DNA from: Aquimarina sediminis | GTDB lineage: Bacteria > Bacteroidota > Bacteroidia > Flavobacteriales > Flavobacteriaceae | DNA length: 64,000 bases | NCBI RefSeq assembly: GCF_002895435.1 | Contig: NZ_POYJ01000009.1 | Span: 1-64,000, forward strand | Direction: 5' to 3' | Part shown: positions 27,792 to 36,359 of the stretch, piece by piece | Position numbering within the stretch: the stretch's first letter is position 1 | Layout of the letters: each line of letters starts with the position of its first letter | Translations under genes and position numbers: made by a program | The notes under the pieces: generated by a model | Told to the model about the DNA's origin: nothing | Database searches by the model: none | What the model saw: the letters and a program-made list of their open reading frames with translations, nothing else

Positions 27792-28978
27792 GATTCGTTC
27801 GAATTTATGTTGTGATATATCTTATTTGCATTGCCATAGATTTTAATAAAGCCTTTGGCGTCATCAGATGTCCAGGAGTTATTCATTTCACCATACTGAC
27901 CGAAATCAGATTTCATCATATCAAAATCAGATTCTATTCCTTCTAATGTAAAATGATAAGGTTTGAGTTTTACAATGACATCTCCCGTAACAGATTTTTG
28001 AGCATCTTCCATAAACACTTCGATGTTTCTCATTACAGGGTCTAGATAATTTCCTTCATGTAATAACATCCCATACCAATTGGCTAGTTGTTCTTTCCAA
28101 TATTGTTGCCATTTGGTTAGCACATGTTTTTCTAATAGATGATGTGCTTTTATAATTACCATTGGTGCTGCCGCTTCAAAACCTACTCTTCCTTTTATTC
28201 CGATAATTGTATCTCCAACATGGGTATCTCTACCGATTGCAAATGCGCTTGCTAATTCTTCGAGTTTTTGAATATTTTTAACGGGCAAATCTTTAATACC
28301 ATCTAATCCAACTAGTTCTCCTTTCTCAAAATTAAGAGTTATGATTTCTTCCTTTTGCTTTTCAAGTTGGCTTGGATATGCCATATCGGGTAATGCACTG
28401 TGTGAGGTAAGTGTTTCTTTACCCCCTACACTGGTTCCCCAGATTCCTTTATTGATAGAGTATTGTGCTTTCTCCCAGCTATAATGCACTCCATGTTTTT
28501 CTAAATACTCTACTTCTTCCTGTCTAGAAAGTTTTAGATCTCTAATGGGTGTAATAATCTCAATTTCTGGAGCTAACGTCTGAAAAATCACATCAAACCT
28601 AATCTGGTCGTTTCCTGCTCCTGTGCTGCCGTGTGCTATGTATTTTGCTCCAACTTCTTTGGCATAATTAATAACTTCTATAGCTTGGAAGATTCGTTCT
28701 GCACTCACTGAGAGTGGATACGTATTATTTTTTAAAACATTACCAAAGATCAGATACTTGATTGCTTTGTTATAAAACTCATCCAGAATAGTTTTATTTA
28801 CATGAGAAGAACTCCCTAATTCGTATGCTCTTTTTTCTGTGTCTATTAATTCTTTTTCAGAAAAGCCTCCGGTATTTACCAAAATAGTGTGTACCTCCAA
28901 GTTTTGTTGGTGAATAAGATATTTTACACAATACGAAGTGTCTAGACCTCCACTATACGCCAATACTACTTTTTCCAT
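27788..28978 (-). CDS. argG: Argininosuccinate synthase
   Basis: 396 residues. PP-loop ATPase start VVLAYSGGLDTSYCVKYL, a central YIAHGSTGAGNDQIRFDV, and YSINKGIWGTSVGGKETLT. Joins citrulline and aspartate using ATP. Second gene of the operon; 13 bases overlap with the GNAT gene upstream. Confidence 0.95.
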   Translation of the reverse strand: MEKVVLAYSGGLDTSYCVKYLIHQQNLEVHTILVNTGGFSEKELIDTEKRAYELGSSSHVNKTILDEFYNKAIKYLIFGNVLKNNTYPLSVSAERIFQAIEVINYAKEVGAKYIAHGSTGAGNDQIRFDVIFQTLAPEIEIITPIRDLKLSRQEEVEYLEKHGVHYSWEKAQYSINKGIWGTSVGGKETLTSHSALPDMAYPSQLEKQKEEIITLNFEKGELVGLDGIKDLPVKNIQKLEELASAFAIGRDTHVGDTIIGIKGRVGFEAAAPMVIIKAHHLLEKHVLTKWQQYWKEQLANWYGMLLHEGNYLDPVMRNIEVFMEDAQKSVTGDVIVKLKPYHFTLEGIESDFDMMKSDFGQYGEMNNSWTSDDAKGFIKIYGNANKIYHNINSNES

Positions 28979-29607
28979 AACAATTGTTTATTTTTTACAA
29001 GCATGGTCTGCTTAATTTTTTTTAATCTTTTTAATACTTTTTTGTTGTACCATTTTTCTTTTTTCTTTTCTTCTTGTTGCGGATCATACAACATTCCTGT
29101 ACATAAGCACATTTTATGATCTTTAGAAGTTAGAATATCAAAATTTGTACATGTTTTACAGCCTGCCCAAAATTTCGGATCATCTGTTAGCTCTGAAAAC
29201 GTAACAGGTTTATACCCTAGATCAGAGTTGATCTTCATCACTGCCAATCCAGTTGTGATTCCAAAAACCTTGGCTGTTGGGTATTTTTTTAAAGAGTGAT
29301 TAAATGTAAATTCTTTGATTTTTTTTGCCAACCCCTGATGTCTAAAATCCGGATGTACAATTAGACCAGAGTGTGCTACGTACTTCTCATGCCCCCAAAC
29401 CTCGATATAACAGAATCCCGCAAACCGATCGCCAGACAAGGCTATAATTGCATTTCTATTTTGTATCTTGGTTTGAATATATTCGGGTGTACGTTTTGCT
29501 ATACCTGTACCTCTAACTTTGGCAGATTCAGATATCACTTCGCATATTTCTATTGCGTAGTGAAGATGGTTTTCATTGGCAATTATGATGTCAACTTTTT
29601 TCATCAA
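28966..29607 (-). CDS. GNAT acetyltransferase, probable first enzyme of arginine synthesis (ArgA-like)
   Basis: 213 residues. GNAT core: FAGFCYIEVWGHEKYVAHSGLIVHPDFRHQGLAKKIKEF with the acyl-CoA loop RHQGLA. A Cys-rich C-terminal segment (WAGCKTCTNF ... HKMCLCTGML, CxxC and CxC) could hold a metal, followed by a very basic tail. Being first in an arg operon that lacks argA or argJ, it most likely makes N-acetyl- or N-succinyl-glutamate. It overlaps argG by 13 bases. The role is inferred from position; the GNAT fold is seen. Confidence 0.75.
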   Translation of the reverse strand: MMKKVDIIIANENHLHYAIEICEVISESAKVRGTGIAKRTPEYIQTKIQNRNAIIALSGDRFAGFCYIEVWGHEKYVAHSGLIVHPDFRHQGLAKKIKEFTFNHSLKKYPTAKVFGITTGLAVMKINSDLGYKPVTFSELTDDPKFWAGCKTCTNFDILTSKDHKMCLCTGMLYDPQQEEKKKEKWYNKKVLKRLKKIKQTMLVKNKQLLWKK

Positions 29608-29646
29608 CTCTCTTTTGTTTCCTTTTTAATAGTTAGGTTCAATTCG

Positions 29647-29687
29647 TAAAAAACATTCTTCTAATTGTTATCATTTATGATTAGAAG
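29647..29687 (-). terminator. Candidate attenuator terminator before the arg/pro operon
   Basis: On the minus strand CTTCTAAT (29687-29680) pairs with ATTAGAAG (29665-29658), then AATGTTTTTT follows. It ends 40 bases before the first gene. The 7-mer TTCTAAT recurs upstream (complement at 29786-29792) inside another hairpin, giving the 3' arm an alternative partner. A terminator placed directly in front of the operon is the expected place for an attenuation switch. Confidence 0.5.
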
Positions 29688-29926
29688 TTTTAATTTAAAA
29701 CCTAATTAAGCCTATTACCGAAGCTTTGATATTAAAATTATTTTTGCTGTGTAAGAATCCAGATGAAAGGTGGGTTCTTTAATAAATTAGAACCGGTCTA
29801 TCTTCAAAAAGATAGGTAAAACAATTCTTTTGAATTTTATGCCTTAGCATTCATTTCAAAAAACAGTTTCATTAAATGGATTCGATGTCTCTAGGGGAAG
29901 CAGGACGCACCTACTTCAAAAGAAAA

Positions 29927-30034
29927 TTAGACCCCCAAGGGGCGGCGAAAACGAAATACAGGAATAATAGAATTATTCAATACGTTCAAAGATTGAACCT
30001 CAGCTGCTGTAGATATGTAATGTATCGTTTTCAT
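29927..30034 (-). CDS. Candidate Arg-codon-rich leader peptide of the arg/pro operon (35 residues)
   Basis: Begins MKTIHYISTAAEV and ends VFRFRRPLGV. The last part is CGT TTT CGC CGC CCC, three Arg codons and one Pro codon just before the stop, in a genome segment where GC-rich codons are rare. The Arg-codon segment can fold with an upstream GC-rich strand (around 30051-30070) or form CCCC/GGGG hairpins itself. It lies upstream of, and on the same strand as, the arginine/proline genes. Leader-peptide function is inferred; it is not shown. Confidence 0.5.
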   Translation of the reverse strand: MKTIHYISTAAEVQSLNVLNNSIIPVFRFRRPLGV

Positions 30035-30155
30035 AATAGTAACTCTAAATCGTCGGCCGTAGCCCCTTTCGTTAACTAGATGATGCAATATTACGTAAAA
30101 AAATAATATCCAAGATTAATTAATTGTAAAAAAGATACAATTTTTAAGGTTTTAT

Positions 30156-30163
30156 CAAAATTA
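30156..30163 (-). promoter_or_regulatory. Candidate minus-7 box for the arg/pro leader transcript
   Basis: TAATTTTG on the minus strand fits TAnnTTTG. It lies between the terminator of the upstream outer-membrane gene and the leader ORF, 122 bases before its ATG. The minus-33 TTG is not evident. Confidence 0.4.
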
Positions 30164-30229
30164 TATAGCTTTGATTACTAATATGATACTATAGAGTTAA
30201 ATTTATCACACGAATAATTTTTAGTTATT

Positions 30230-30262
30230 AAATAAAGACGACCAAAAAGGTCGTCTTTATTA
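30230..30262 (-). terminator. Terminator of outer-membrane barrel gene 1
   Basis: aaagacgacc (30234-30243) and ggtcgtcttt (30249-30258), a 10-bp stem with a 5-base loop and T-runs, placed 22 bases after the stop codon. Confidence 0.85.
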
Positions 30263-30283
30263 TAGTATCTATATTATATATTC

Positions 30284-30853
30284 TTAATTTCCCCCGAAGG
30301 TAAATAGCACACCTACATTTAAAGTAAAATCACTTACAGAAACTTCAGCAGCTCCGTCTCCTACTTTTCCCGCATTTAAATATGCGGCGTTTACATTAAG
30401 TACCCCATATTTAAAACCAACTGCTGGACGAATAGCAAAATTAGATGTACTGGCTACTACCTCTACATCATTTCCTGTTGTTTCAATATCTACAGAACCT
30501 ACATTGGTAAGACCTATCCCAAGGCTTCCATAAGGTCTAAACCCTTCTTTCTTAAAGTAGTAACGCCCGTTTACCAAGTAACTTCCAAGAGCTACTGCTC
30601 CGTAAGACACTTGACCAACAGCTGTATTTACATCTCCTCCAATTAGAAAGTCTCCCTGATACATTAGTGATACATCTATATCTTCTGTAACACCGTACCC
30701 TAGTTCGAGGTTACCAGAAAGACCACCATCGGTTATATCTGCAATATCTCCAGAAGGAAAGGCATATCCAAGACCAAAACCTAATTTAACTTGTGCATTT
30801 GTAGCAGTCATTCCTAATAATGCGACTGCAGCTAGTAATAAAAATTTTCTCAT
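30284..30853 (-). CDS. Outer-membrane beta-barrel protein, paralogue 1
   Basis: 189 residues. Signal peptide MRKFLLLAAVALLGMTATNAQ, then alternating strands (VKLGFGLGYAFPSGDIADIT, NGRYYFKKEGFRPYGSLGIG, FRYGV-type strands) ending in LFTFGGN. It fits the small 8-strand OmpA/OmpW-like barrel fold (OMP_b-brl). Probably an abundant porin-like or structural protein; the ligand is unknown. One of three tandem copies, each with its own terminator. Confidence 0.85.
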   Translation of the reverse strand: MRKFLLLAAVALLGMTATNAQVKLGFGLGYAFPSGDIADITDGGLSGNLELGYGVTEDIDVSLMYQGDFLIGGDVNTAVGQVSYGAVALGSYLVNGRYYFKKEGFRPYGSLGIGLTNVGSVDIETTGNDVEVVASTSNFAIRPAVGFKYGVLNVNAAYLNAGKVGDGAAEVSVSDFTLNVGVLFTFGGN

Positions 30854-30960
30854 AATTGAAATATTAATTTATGTTGATTATGGTACTTACCAATTACCAG
30901 ACCAAAATTGAAATTAGTTAGACATATTTGTACCTAATTTTAGAGCAAAAAATATTTTTA

Positions 30961-30977
30961 TTAGTGTAATTCACTAA
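30961..30977. promoter_or_regulatory. 17-bp palindrome upstream of barrel gene 1
   Basis: TTAGTGTAATTCACTAA, arms TTAGTG/CACTAA, 108 bases before the gene 1 start and next to a minus-7-like TATTTTTTG on the minus strand. The same palindrome with one changed base lies exactly 108 bases before gene 2. Confidence 0.6.
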
Positions 30978-31040
30978 CAAACAAAAACTTAAATACTTAT
31001 GATTTATTTGTATTTTTTTTTAGATTATTCGTTCTATAAC

Positions 31041-31075
31041 AAAAAGAGACGATCATATGTGATCGTCTCTTTTTA
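31041..31075 (-). terminator. Terminator of outer-membrane barrel gene 2
   Basis: GAGACGATCA/TGATCGTCTC stem (with a central palindrome) bounded by A/T runs, about 20 bases after the stop. Confidence 0.85.
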
Positions 31076-31095
31076 TTTTTATAAAATTGAGTGAA

Positions 31096-31653
31096 TTATT
31101 TTCCCCCAAAAGTAAACAGAAGACCTACGTTTAGTGAAATATCACTTACTGTAGCTTTACCGTCTCCTTCTCCTATTTTTCCCGCATTAAGATATGCGGC
31201 ATTAACATTAAGCACTCCGTATTTAAAACCAACTGCAGGGCTAAATGAAAAGTTGGTGGTTCTTTCAGTTCCAACAACAGTGGTTCCCAGTGTGTTTACC
31301 TCTAGGCTTCCTATTTCGGCAAATCCAATCCCAAGGCTTCCATAAGGTCTAAAGCCTTCTTTTTTGAAGTAATAACGACCATTTACCATTAAACTTCCAA
31401 GAGCCAAACCTTGATAGGATATTGCACCTACGTCTTTACTACTTAAAAAATCACCATGTAATAAGACAGAAACATCTATATCTTCAGTTACTCCATATCC
31501 CAATTCAAAATGTCCCGAAATACCTCCATCGGTAAAATCAGAAATATCTCCAGAAGGAATGGCATATCCAAGCCCAAAACCTAGTTTAACCTGTGCATGT
31601 GTGGTCGTTAACCCTAGTAAAGCAACTGCGGCAAAAAATAAAATTTTTCTCAT
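31096..31653 (-). CDS. Outer-membrane beta-barrel protein, paralogue 2
   Basis: 185 residues. Signal peptide MRKILFFAAVALLGLTTTHAQ and the same barrel architecture as its neighbours, ending LFTFGGK. It differs from copies 1 and 3 mainly in the stretch after DIDVSVLL (HGDFLSSKDVGAISYQG) and in the loop after GSLEVNT. It shares its promoter region, including a 17-bp palindrome, with copy 1. Confidence 0.85.
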   Translation of the reverse strand: MRKILFFAAVALLGLTTTHAQVKLGFGLGYAIPSGDISDFTDGGISGHFELGYGVTEDIDVSVLLHGDFLSSKDVGAISYQGLALGSLMVNGRYYFKKEGFRPYGSLGIGFAEIGSLEVNTLGTTVVGTERTTNFSFSPAVGFKYGVLNVNAAYLNAGKIGEGDGKATVSDISLNVGLLFTFGGK

Positions 31654-31760
31654 AATTGAAATATTAATTTATGTTAAGTATCGTTTTAACCAGTTATCAG
31701 ATCAAAATTGAAATTGATTAGACAGATTTGTGTTTAATTTTATAACAAAAAATATTTTTA

Positions 31761-31777
31761 TTAGTGCAATTCACTAA
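31761..31777. promoter_or_regulatory. 17-bp palindrome upstream of barrel gene 2
   Basis: TTAGTGCAATTCACTAA at the same distance (108 bases) and in the same context as the copy before gene 1. Candidate operator for a dimeric regulator. Confidence 0.6.
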
Positions 31778-31834
31778 AAAAACCAAACACTTGTCATTTA
31801 CTTTTATTTTTTTGAAATTATTTATTTGAAAGAC

Positions 31835-31867
31835 AAAGAGACGATCATATACAATCGTCTCTTTTTA
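31835..31867 (-). terminator. Terminator of outer-membrane barrel gene 3
   Basis: AAAGAGACGAT/ATCGTCTCTTT stem with an 8-base loop and T-run, about 21 bases after the stop. The stem resembles that of gene 2. Confidence 0.85.
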
Positions 31868-31887
31868 ACTTTATAGAATTGAGTGAA

Positions 31888-32457
31888 TTACTTTCCTCCG
31901 AAAGTAAATAAAAGACCCACGTTTACTGTAAAATCACTTACAGTAGCTTCGCCATTTCCTTCTCCTATTTTTCCTGCGTTTAGATATGCGGCGTTTACAT
32001 TAAGTACTCCATATTTAAAACCAACTGCCGGACGAATAGCAAAATTCGAAGAGCTAGCAGATACTTCTAAATCTGATCCTGTTGTCTCTATATCAATAGA
32101 ACCTATATTGGTAAGACCTATCCCAAGACTTCCATAAGGTCTAAATCCTTCTTTTTTAAAATAGTAACGACCATTTACTAAATAGCTACCCAAAGCTACA
32201 GCACCATAAGATACTTGACCAACACCTGTGTTTACATCAGCACCAACTAAAAAATCTCCTTGATACATTAAAGATACATCGATATCTTCTGTTACACCAT
32301 ATCCAAGTTCAAGATGTCCTGAAATCCCTCCATCGGTAATATCTGCAATATCTCCAGAAGGGAAAGCATATCCAAGACCAAAACCAAGTTTAACTTGTGC
32401 ATTTGTAGCCGTTAATCCAAGTAAAGCAACTGCGGCAAAAAGTAAAATTTTTTTCAT
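31888..32457 (-). CDS. Outer-membrane beta-barrel protein, paralogue 3
   Basis: 189 residues from the ATG at 32457 (MKKILLFAAVALLGLTATNAQ), chosen because it gives a signal peptide aligned with copies 1 and 2; the longer frame to 32568 adds a non-homologous tail. The protein is closest to copy 1 (shared MYQGDFL, GQVSYGAVALGSYLVNGRYY, DIETTG). It lacks the palindromic promoter found before copies 1 and 2. Confidence 0.85.
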   Translation of the reverse strand: MKKILLFAAVALLGLTATNAQVKLGFGLGYAFPSGDIADITDGGISGHLELGYGVTEDIDVSLMYQGDFLVGADVNTGVGQVSYGAVALGSYLVNGRYYFKKEGFRPYGSLGIGLTNIGSIDIETTGSDLEVSASSSNFAIRPAVGFKYGVLNVNAAYLNAGKIGEGNGEATVSDFTVNVGLLFTFGGK

Positions 32458-32648
32458 AATTGTTTTAGTTTTATCGTTTAAAAGAGCGAATATACCGATA
32501 AAAAGCAAGAATCTGCTGTTTTTTGTTAAAAAAAACACAACAAACAATAGTAGTATATTGTTTTTCAAACCATTATAGATATCTATTTTAGACTATTCAA
32601 AGCATCAAACATCCACAATATCAATTTTGCAGCACAATTTATATCATT

Positions 32649-32702
32649 TATACTTTGAGTTTACCGCATTAGAATTCTCTTTTACAGTAAACTCAAAGTA
32701 TA
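32649..32702. repeat. 16-bp perfect inverted repeat downstream of ilvA
   Basis: TATACTTTGAGTTTAC (32649-32664) and its exact complement (32687-32702), with a 22-base spacer, begins 21 bases after the ilvA stop. No T-run follows the stem on the minus strand, so it is not a standard terminator, though it may still end the ilv transcript or protect its 3' end. Confidence 0.75.
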
Positions 32703-32722
32703 ACTGATTATTAATTCTTACA

Positions 32723-33997
32723 TCATACTAAAAACTGAAACAGATCTGGTTTGTCGTTTAAATAATCACCAAAGAAGTTAAGTGATTTCATTCTAGAAAT
32801 TAGAGGTTTCAGGTCTTTTTTATCTTTGAGTTCGATCCCTACTACCGCGGGTCCATTCTCTCTACTTGATTTTTTAGAATATTCAAAATGAGTGATGTCA
32901 TCATTGGGTCCTAATACCTCTCCAACAAATTGTTTTAATGCTCCTGCTCTTTGCGGAAAACGTACAATAAAGTAGTGTTTTAAATCTGCATATAGCAAAG
33001 CTCTTTCCTTAATTTCGGCAGTACGGGTAATATCATTGTTGCTACCACTTACGATACAAACTACATTTTTACCTTCGATCTTATCTTTATAAAATTCGAG
33101 GGCAGCAAGAGTAAGTGCTCCTGCTGGTTCTACAACAATAGCGTCTCTATTGTATAAATCCAGTATAGTTTGGCATACCAACCCTTCAGGAACGGTATAC
33201 ATATCTGACAAATACTCTTTACATATCTCAAAATTAAGATCTCCAACTTTTTGAACAGCAGCTCCATCTATAAACTTATCGATATCAAAAACCTCTGTGT
33301 TCTTATTATTTTGGATAGAGGTTAGCATAGAAGGTGCTCCTTCGGGTTCTACCCCAATAATTTTTGTATGTGGTGATAATGCCTTTAGTGCACCACACAA
33401 TCCAGAGGCTAATCCCCCGCCACCTATAGCGACAAAAACATAGTCTATAGGTTCTTTTGATTGTTCAAAAATCTCAAGTCCTATGGTTCCCTGTCCTTCA
33501 ATAGTTTTTGGATCTTCAAATGGATGTACAAAGGTTTTTCCTTCTGATTGGCAAACTTGCATTGCCGCTTTAGAAGAGTCATCAAATGTATCTCCTTCAA
33601 GAACAATTTTCACATGATCACCTCCAAACATTTGAGTTTGTTCAACTTTTTGTTTTGGTGTTACAGAAGGCATATATATAGTACCTTCTATTTTTAAATG
33701 ATTACAGGCAAATGCTACTCCTTGTGCATGGTTTCCTGCACTTGCACAGACCACTCCTCTTTCTAATTGTTCTTTGGTAAGAGAACTTATTTTATTAAAG
33801 GCACCTCTGATCTTATATGAGCGTACCCGCTGTAGATCTTCTCGTTTTAGTAAAACATTAGCATTATACCTTCGAGAATATCTAATACTATTCATAAGAG
33901 GAGTTATCATAGAGACTTCCTGGATTGTAGAAGCCGCTTTTTTTATATCCTCTAGCTTAGGAAAATACGTGGTGGTGGTTACCGTGGTGGTACTCAT
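32723..33997 (-). CDS. ilvA: Threonine ammonia-lyase (threonine dehydratase)
   Basis: 424 residues. PLP fold with VRSYKIRGAFNKI (Schiff-base Lys), CASAGNHAQGVAFAC, VAIGGGGLASGLCGAL and VSGSNND. The C-terminal part (about 330-424, HYFIVRFPQRAGALKQFVGEVLG) is a single ACT-like regulatory domain, so feedback control by isoleucine is plausible. Deaminates threonine to 2-oxobutanoate, feeding isoleucine synthesis. Last gene of ilvDBNCA. Confidence 0.94.
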   Translation of the reverse strand: MSTTTVTTTTYFPKLEDIKKAASTIQEVSMITPLMNSIRYSRRYNANVLLKREDLQRVRSYKIRGAFNKISSLTKEQLERGVVCASAGNHAQGVAFACNHLKIEGTIYMPSVTPKQKVEQTQMFGGDHVKIVLEGDTFDDSSKAAMQVCQSEGKTFVHPFEDPKTIEGQGTIGLEIFEQSKEPIDYVFVAIGGGGLASGLCGALKALSPHTKIIGVEPEGAPSMLTSIQNNKNTEVFDIDKFIDGAAVQKVGDLNFEICKEYLSDMYTVPEGLVCQTILDLYNRDAIVVEPAGALTLAALEFYKDKIEGKNVVCIVSGSNNDITRTAEIKERALLYADLKHYFIVRFPQRAGALKQFVGEVLGPNDDITHFEYSKKSSRENGPAVVGIELKDKKDLKPLISRMKSLNFFGDYLNDKPDLFQFLV

Positions 33998-34098
33998 AAT
34001 TTAAGTTTACTATCTTACTTTATCGGTCTGGATCTATTAAAGTCTACACAATACACATCTCAAAACTTCAACAGATCCGACCAGACAAAATAAACTGA

Positions 34099-35574
34099 TT
34101 ATACTATTGGTTTCATTGCAGTCATAGATGCTCTAAGTCTAGCTCCAATAATCTCGATAGGATGGTTTCTTAAGGCATTGTTTACCTCTATTAATTTGGC
34201 ATTGTCTACTCCTTTACTTTTTCCTTCATCATATGGTTTACCTATTACATCGGTATCGATACCTTTCATAAAATCAGTTAACAACGGTTTACAAGCATGA
34301 TCAAATAAATAACATCCATACTCTGCTGTATCCGAAATCACACGATTCATTTCAAATAATTTTTTTCGTGCTATAGTATTTGCTATTAGTGGAGTCTCAT
34401 GTAGAGATTCATAATATGCTGATTCTTCTATAATTCCAGAATCTGTCATTGCTTCAAAAGCTAATTCTACACCAGCTCTTACCATGGCCACCATTAATAC
34501 TCCATTGTCATAAAACTCTTGCTCAGAGATTTCAACATCTCCTGCAGGCGTTTTTTCGAATGCTGTTTCACCGGTTTCTGCTCTCCATGATAATAAATTT
34601 TTATCATCATTCGCCCAATCTTCCATCATTGTTTTAGAAAAATGACCTTTCATAATATCATCCATATGTTTCTGAAACAACGGACGCATAATTTCTTTTA
34701 ATTCTTCTGAAAGTTCAAATGCTTTAATCTTAGAAACATTTGATAATCGATCCATCATATTAGTGATTCCACCGTACTTCATTCCTTCTGTAATGGTTTC
34801 CCATCCATACTGGATTAATTTAGAGGCATACCCTGGTTCGATTCCTTTTTCAACCATTTTATCAAAGCAAAGGATAGATCCTGTTTGTAACAATCCACAT
34901 AAGATGGTTTGCTCTCCCATAAGGTCAGATTTTACTTCTGCTACAAAGGAAGATTCTAAAACTCCGGCTCTATGACCTCCTGTTCCTGCTGCATATGCTT
35001 TTGCCTGATCAAAACCATGTCCCTGAGGATCGTTTTCAGGATGTACTGCTATTAAAGTAGGTACTCCAAAGCCTCTTTTATACTCTTCTCTTACCTCTGA
35101 TCCAGGACATTTTGGTGCTACCATAATCACGGTAAGATCATCTCTTACCTCCATACCTTCTTCTACAATATTAAAACCATGAGAATATGATAAGGTAGCT
35201 CCTTTTTTCATTAATGGCATTACGGCATTTACTACCTGAGTATGTTGTTTATCTGGTGTTAAATTAATAACTACATCGGCATTAGGAATTAATTCTTCGT
35301 AGGTTCCTACTGTAAATCCATTCTCTGATGCATTCTTAAAAGATTGTCTTTTTTCTTTGATGGCCGCTTCGCGAAGCGCATATGAAACATCTAAACCAGA
35401 ATCTCTCATATTTAATCCCTGGTTAAGTCCCTGAGCTCCACACCCAACAATAACCATTTTTTTTCCTTTTAATGCTTCAACTCCACCAGAAAACTCTTCA
35501 GCATCCATGAATCTGCATTTTCCTAATTGTGTTAACTGATCTCTTAATGATAGCGTATTAAAATAATTTGCCAT
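34099..35574 (-). CDS. ilvC: Ketol-acid reductoisomerase, class II (long form)
   Basis: 491 residues, the length of the E. coli type with duplicated C-terminal knotted domain. NADPH loop [21 protein letters not shown] followed by [17 protein letters not shown], then [21 protein letters not shown] and [15 protein letters not shown] with the Mg ligands. Common step of valine and isoleucine synthesis. 189 bases separate it from ilvN. Confidence 0.95.
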   Translation of the reverse strand: MANYFNTLSLRDQLTQLGKCRFMDAEEFSGGVEALKGKKMVIVGCGAQGLNQGLNMRDSGLDVSYALREAAIKEKRQSFKNASENGFTVGTYEELIPNADVVINLTPDKQHTQVVNAVMPLMKKGATLSYSHGFNIVEEGMEVRDDLTVIMVAPKCPGSEVREEYKRGFGVPTLIAVHPENDPQGHGFDQAKAYAAGTGGHRAGVLESSFVAEVKSDLMGEQTILCGLLQTGSILCFDKMVEKGIEPGYASKLIQYGWETITEGMKYGGITNMMDRLSNVSKIKAFELSEELKEIMRPLFQKHMDDIMKGHFSKTMMEDWANDDKNLLSWRAETGETAFEKTPAGDVEISEQEFYDNGVLMVAMVRAGVELAFEAMTDSGIIEESAYYESLHETPLIANTIARKKLFEMNRVISDTAEYGCYLFDHACKPLLTDFMKGIDTDVIGKPYDEGKSKGVDNAKLIEVNNALRNHPIEIIGARLRASMTAMKPIV

Positions 35575-35763
35575 TTCTTTCTTAATTTGTTGTGATTTCC
35601 GTGCGGAAATTTAGTTTAATTTTAATTTTTAGTTGTTTAACTTATGATGTTCGAAGTAAATTCGAGACGGGTTTTATCTTTCTGTTTATAATTCTTGGGC
35701 AACACTTCTACAAGTGCAGTACATGCCTGAGAACAATAACCAAAAAGAATGTCACTACTATCC

Positions 35764-36297
35764 TTATACTGCTTCTATTGCAAAATTTTCTAATATTTTA
35801 GAAATATGCATTTTTTCTTTTGTTATCGATATCCTACCAGATCTTACAAACTGCATTAGCCCATAAGGCTCTAGTTCATCATATAGTTTTTCGACATCTC
35901 TACGTCTTCCTGTTTTTTCAATAACAAAAAATTCTGGAGTAACCGTTACGATATTCGCATTACTATCTTTGATCACATTTTGAATCTTACGTTCTTCAAA
36001 CAACAATTTTGAAGCTACTTTAAACAAAGCCGTTTCCTGATAAATAGTTTCATCGTCTTTATGATAAAACGCTTTGATCACTTCAATTTGTTTTTCTATC
36101 TGCCCAATGATCTTTTTTACTTGTTCTTCGGTAATACAAACTACAATTGTAAAACGATATACATCTTTGATCTCTGAGACAGAAGCTGTAAAACTTTCCA
36201 GATTTATATGCCTTCTTAAAAATATTGCCGAAATTCTATTCAACAATCCTATGTTGTTTTCAGTATATACTGATATGGTATAATTTTCTTTTTTCAT
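35764..36297 (-). CDS. ilvN: Acetolactate synthase small (regulatory) subunit
   Basis: 177 residues. N-terminal ACT domain: YTISVYTENNIGLLNRISAIFLRRHINLESFTAS, the valine-binding region. The C-terminal ALS_ss_C domain runs from about residue 85 (ALFKVA ... EFFVIEKTGRRRDVEKLYDELEPYGLMQFVRSGRI). Controls IlvB. 62 bases after ilvB. Confidence 0.93.
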   Translation of the reverse strand: MKKENYTISVYTENNIGLLNRISAIFLRRHINLESFTASVSEIKDVYRFTIVVCITEEQVKKIIGQIEKQIEVIKAFYHKDDETIYQETALFKVASKLLFEERKIQNVIKDSNANIVTVTPEFFVIEKTGRRRDVEKLYDELEPYGLMQFVRSGRISITKEKMHISKILENFAIEAV

Positions 36298-36359
36298 TAC
36301 TAGTATATTGTATCATTATTGTATAGTTTCAGGTTCTTCCTGAAATAACAAAAACTCTA

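Noticed and set aside
29837..29872. An 11-codon ORF in the arg leader
   Set aside because: Too short, with no Arg or Pro codons, and no adjoining switch structure.
29876..30079. Plus-strand open frame of 67 codons upstream of the arg operon
   Set aside because: It is on the strand opposite to the operon, matches no family I know, and its first part is the complement of the GC-rich leader structure. The minus-strand reading makes better sense.
29870..30080. Known riboswitch or housekeeping RNA (SAM, cobalamin, TPP, tmRNA, SRP, RNase P) in the GC-rich block
   Set aside because: None of the conserved cores of these classes could be found by eye on either strand.
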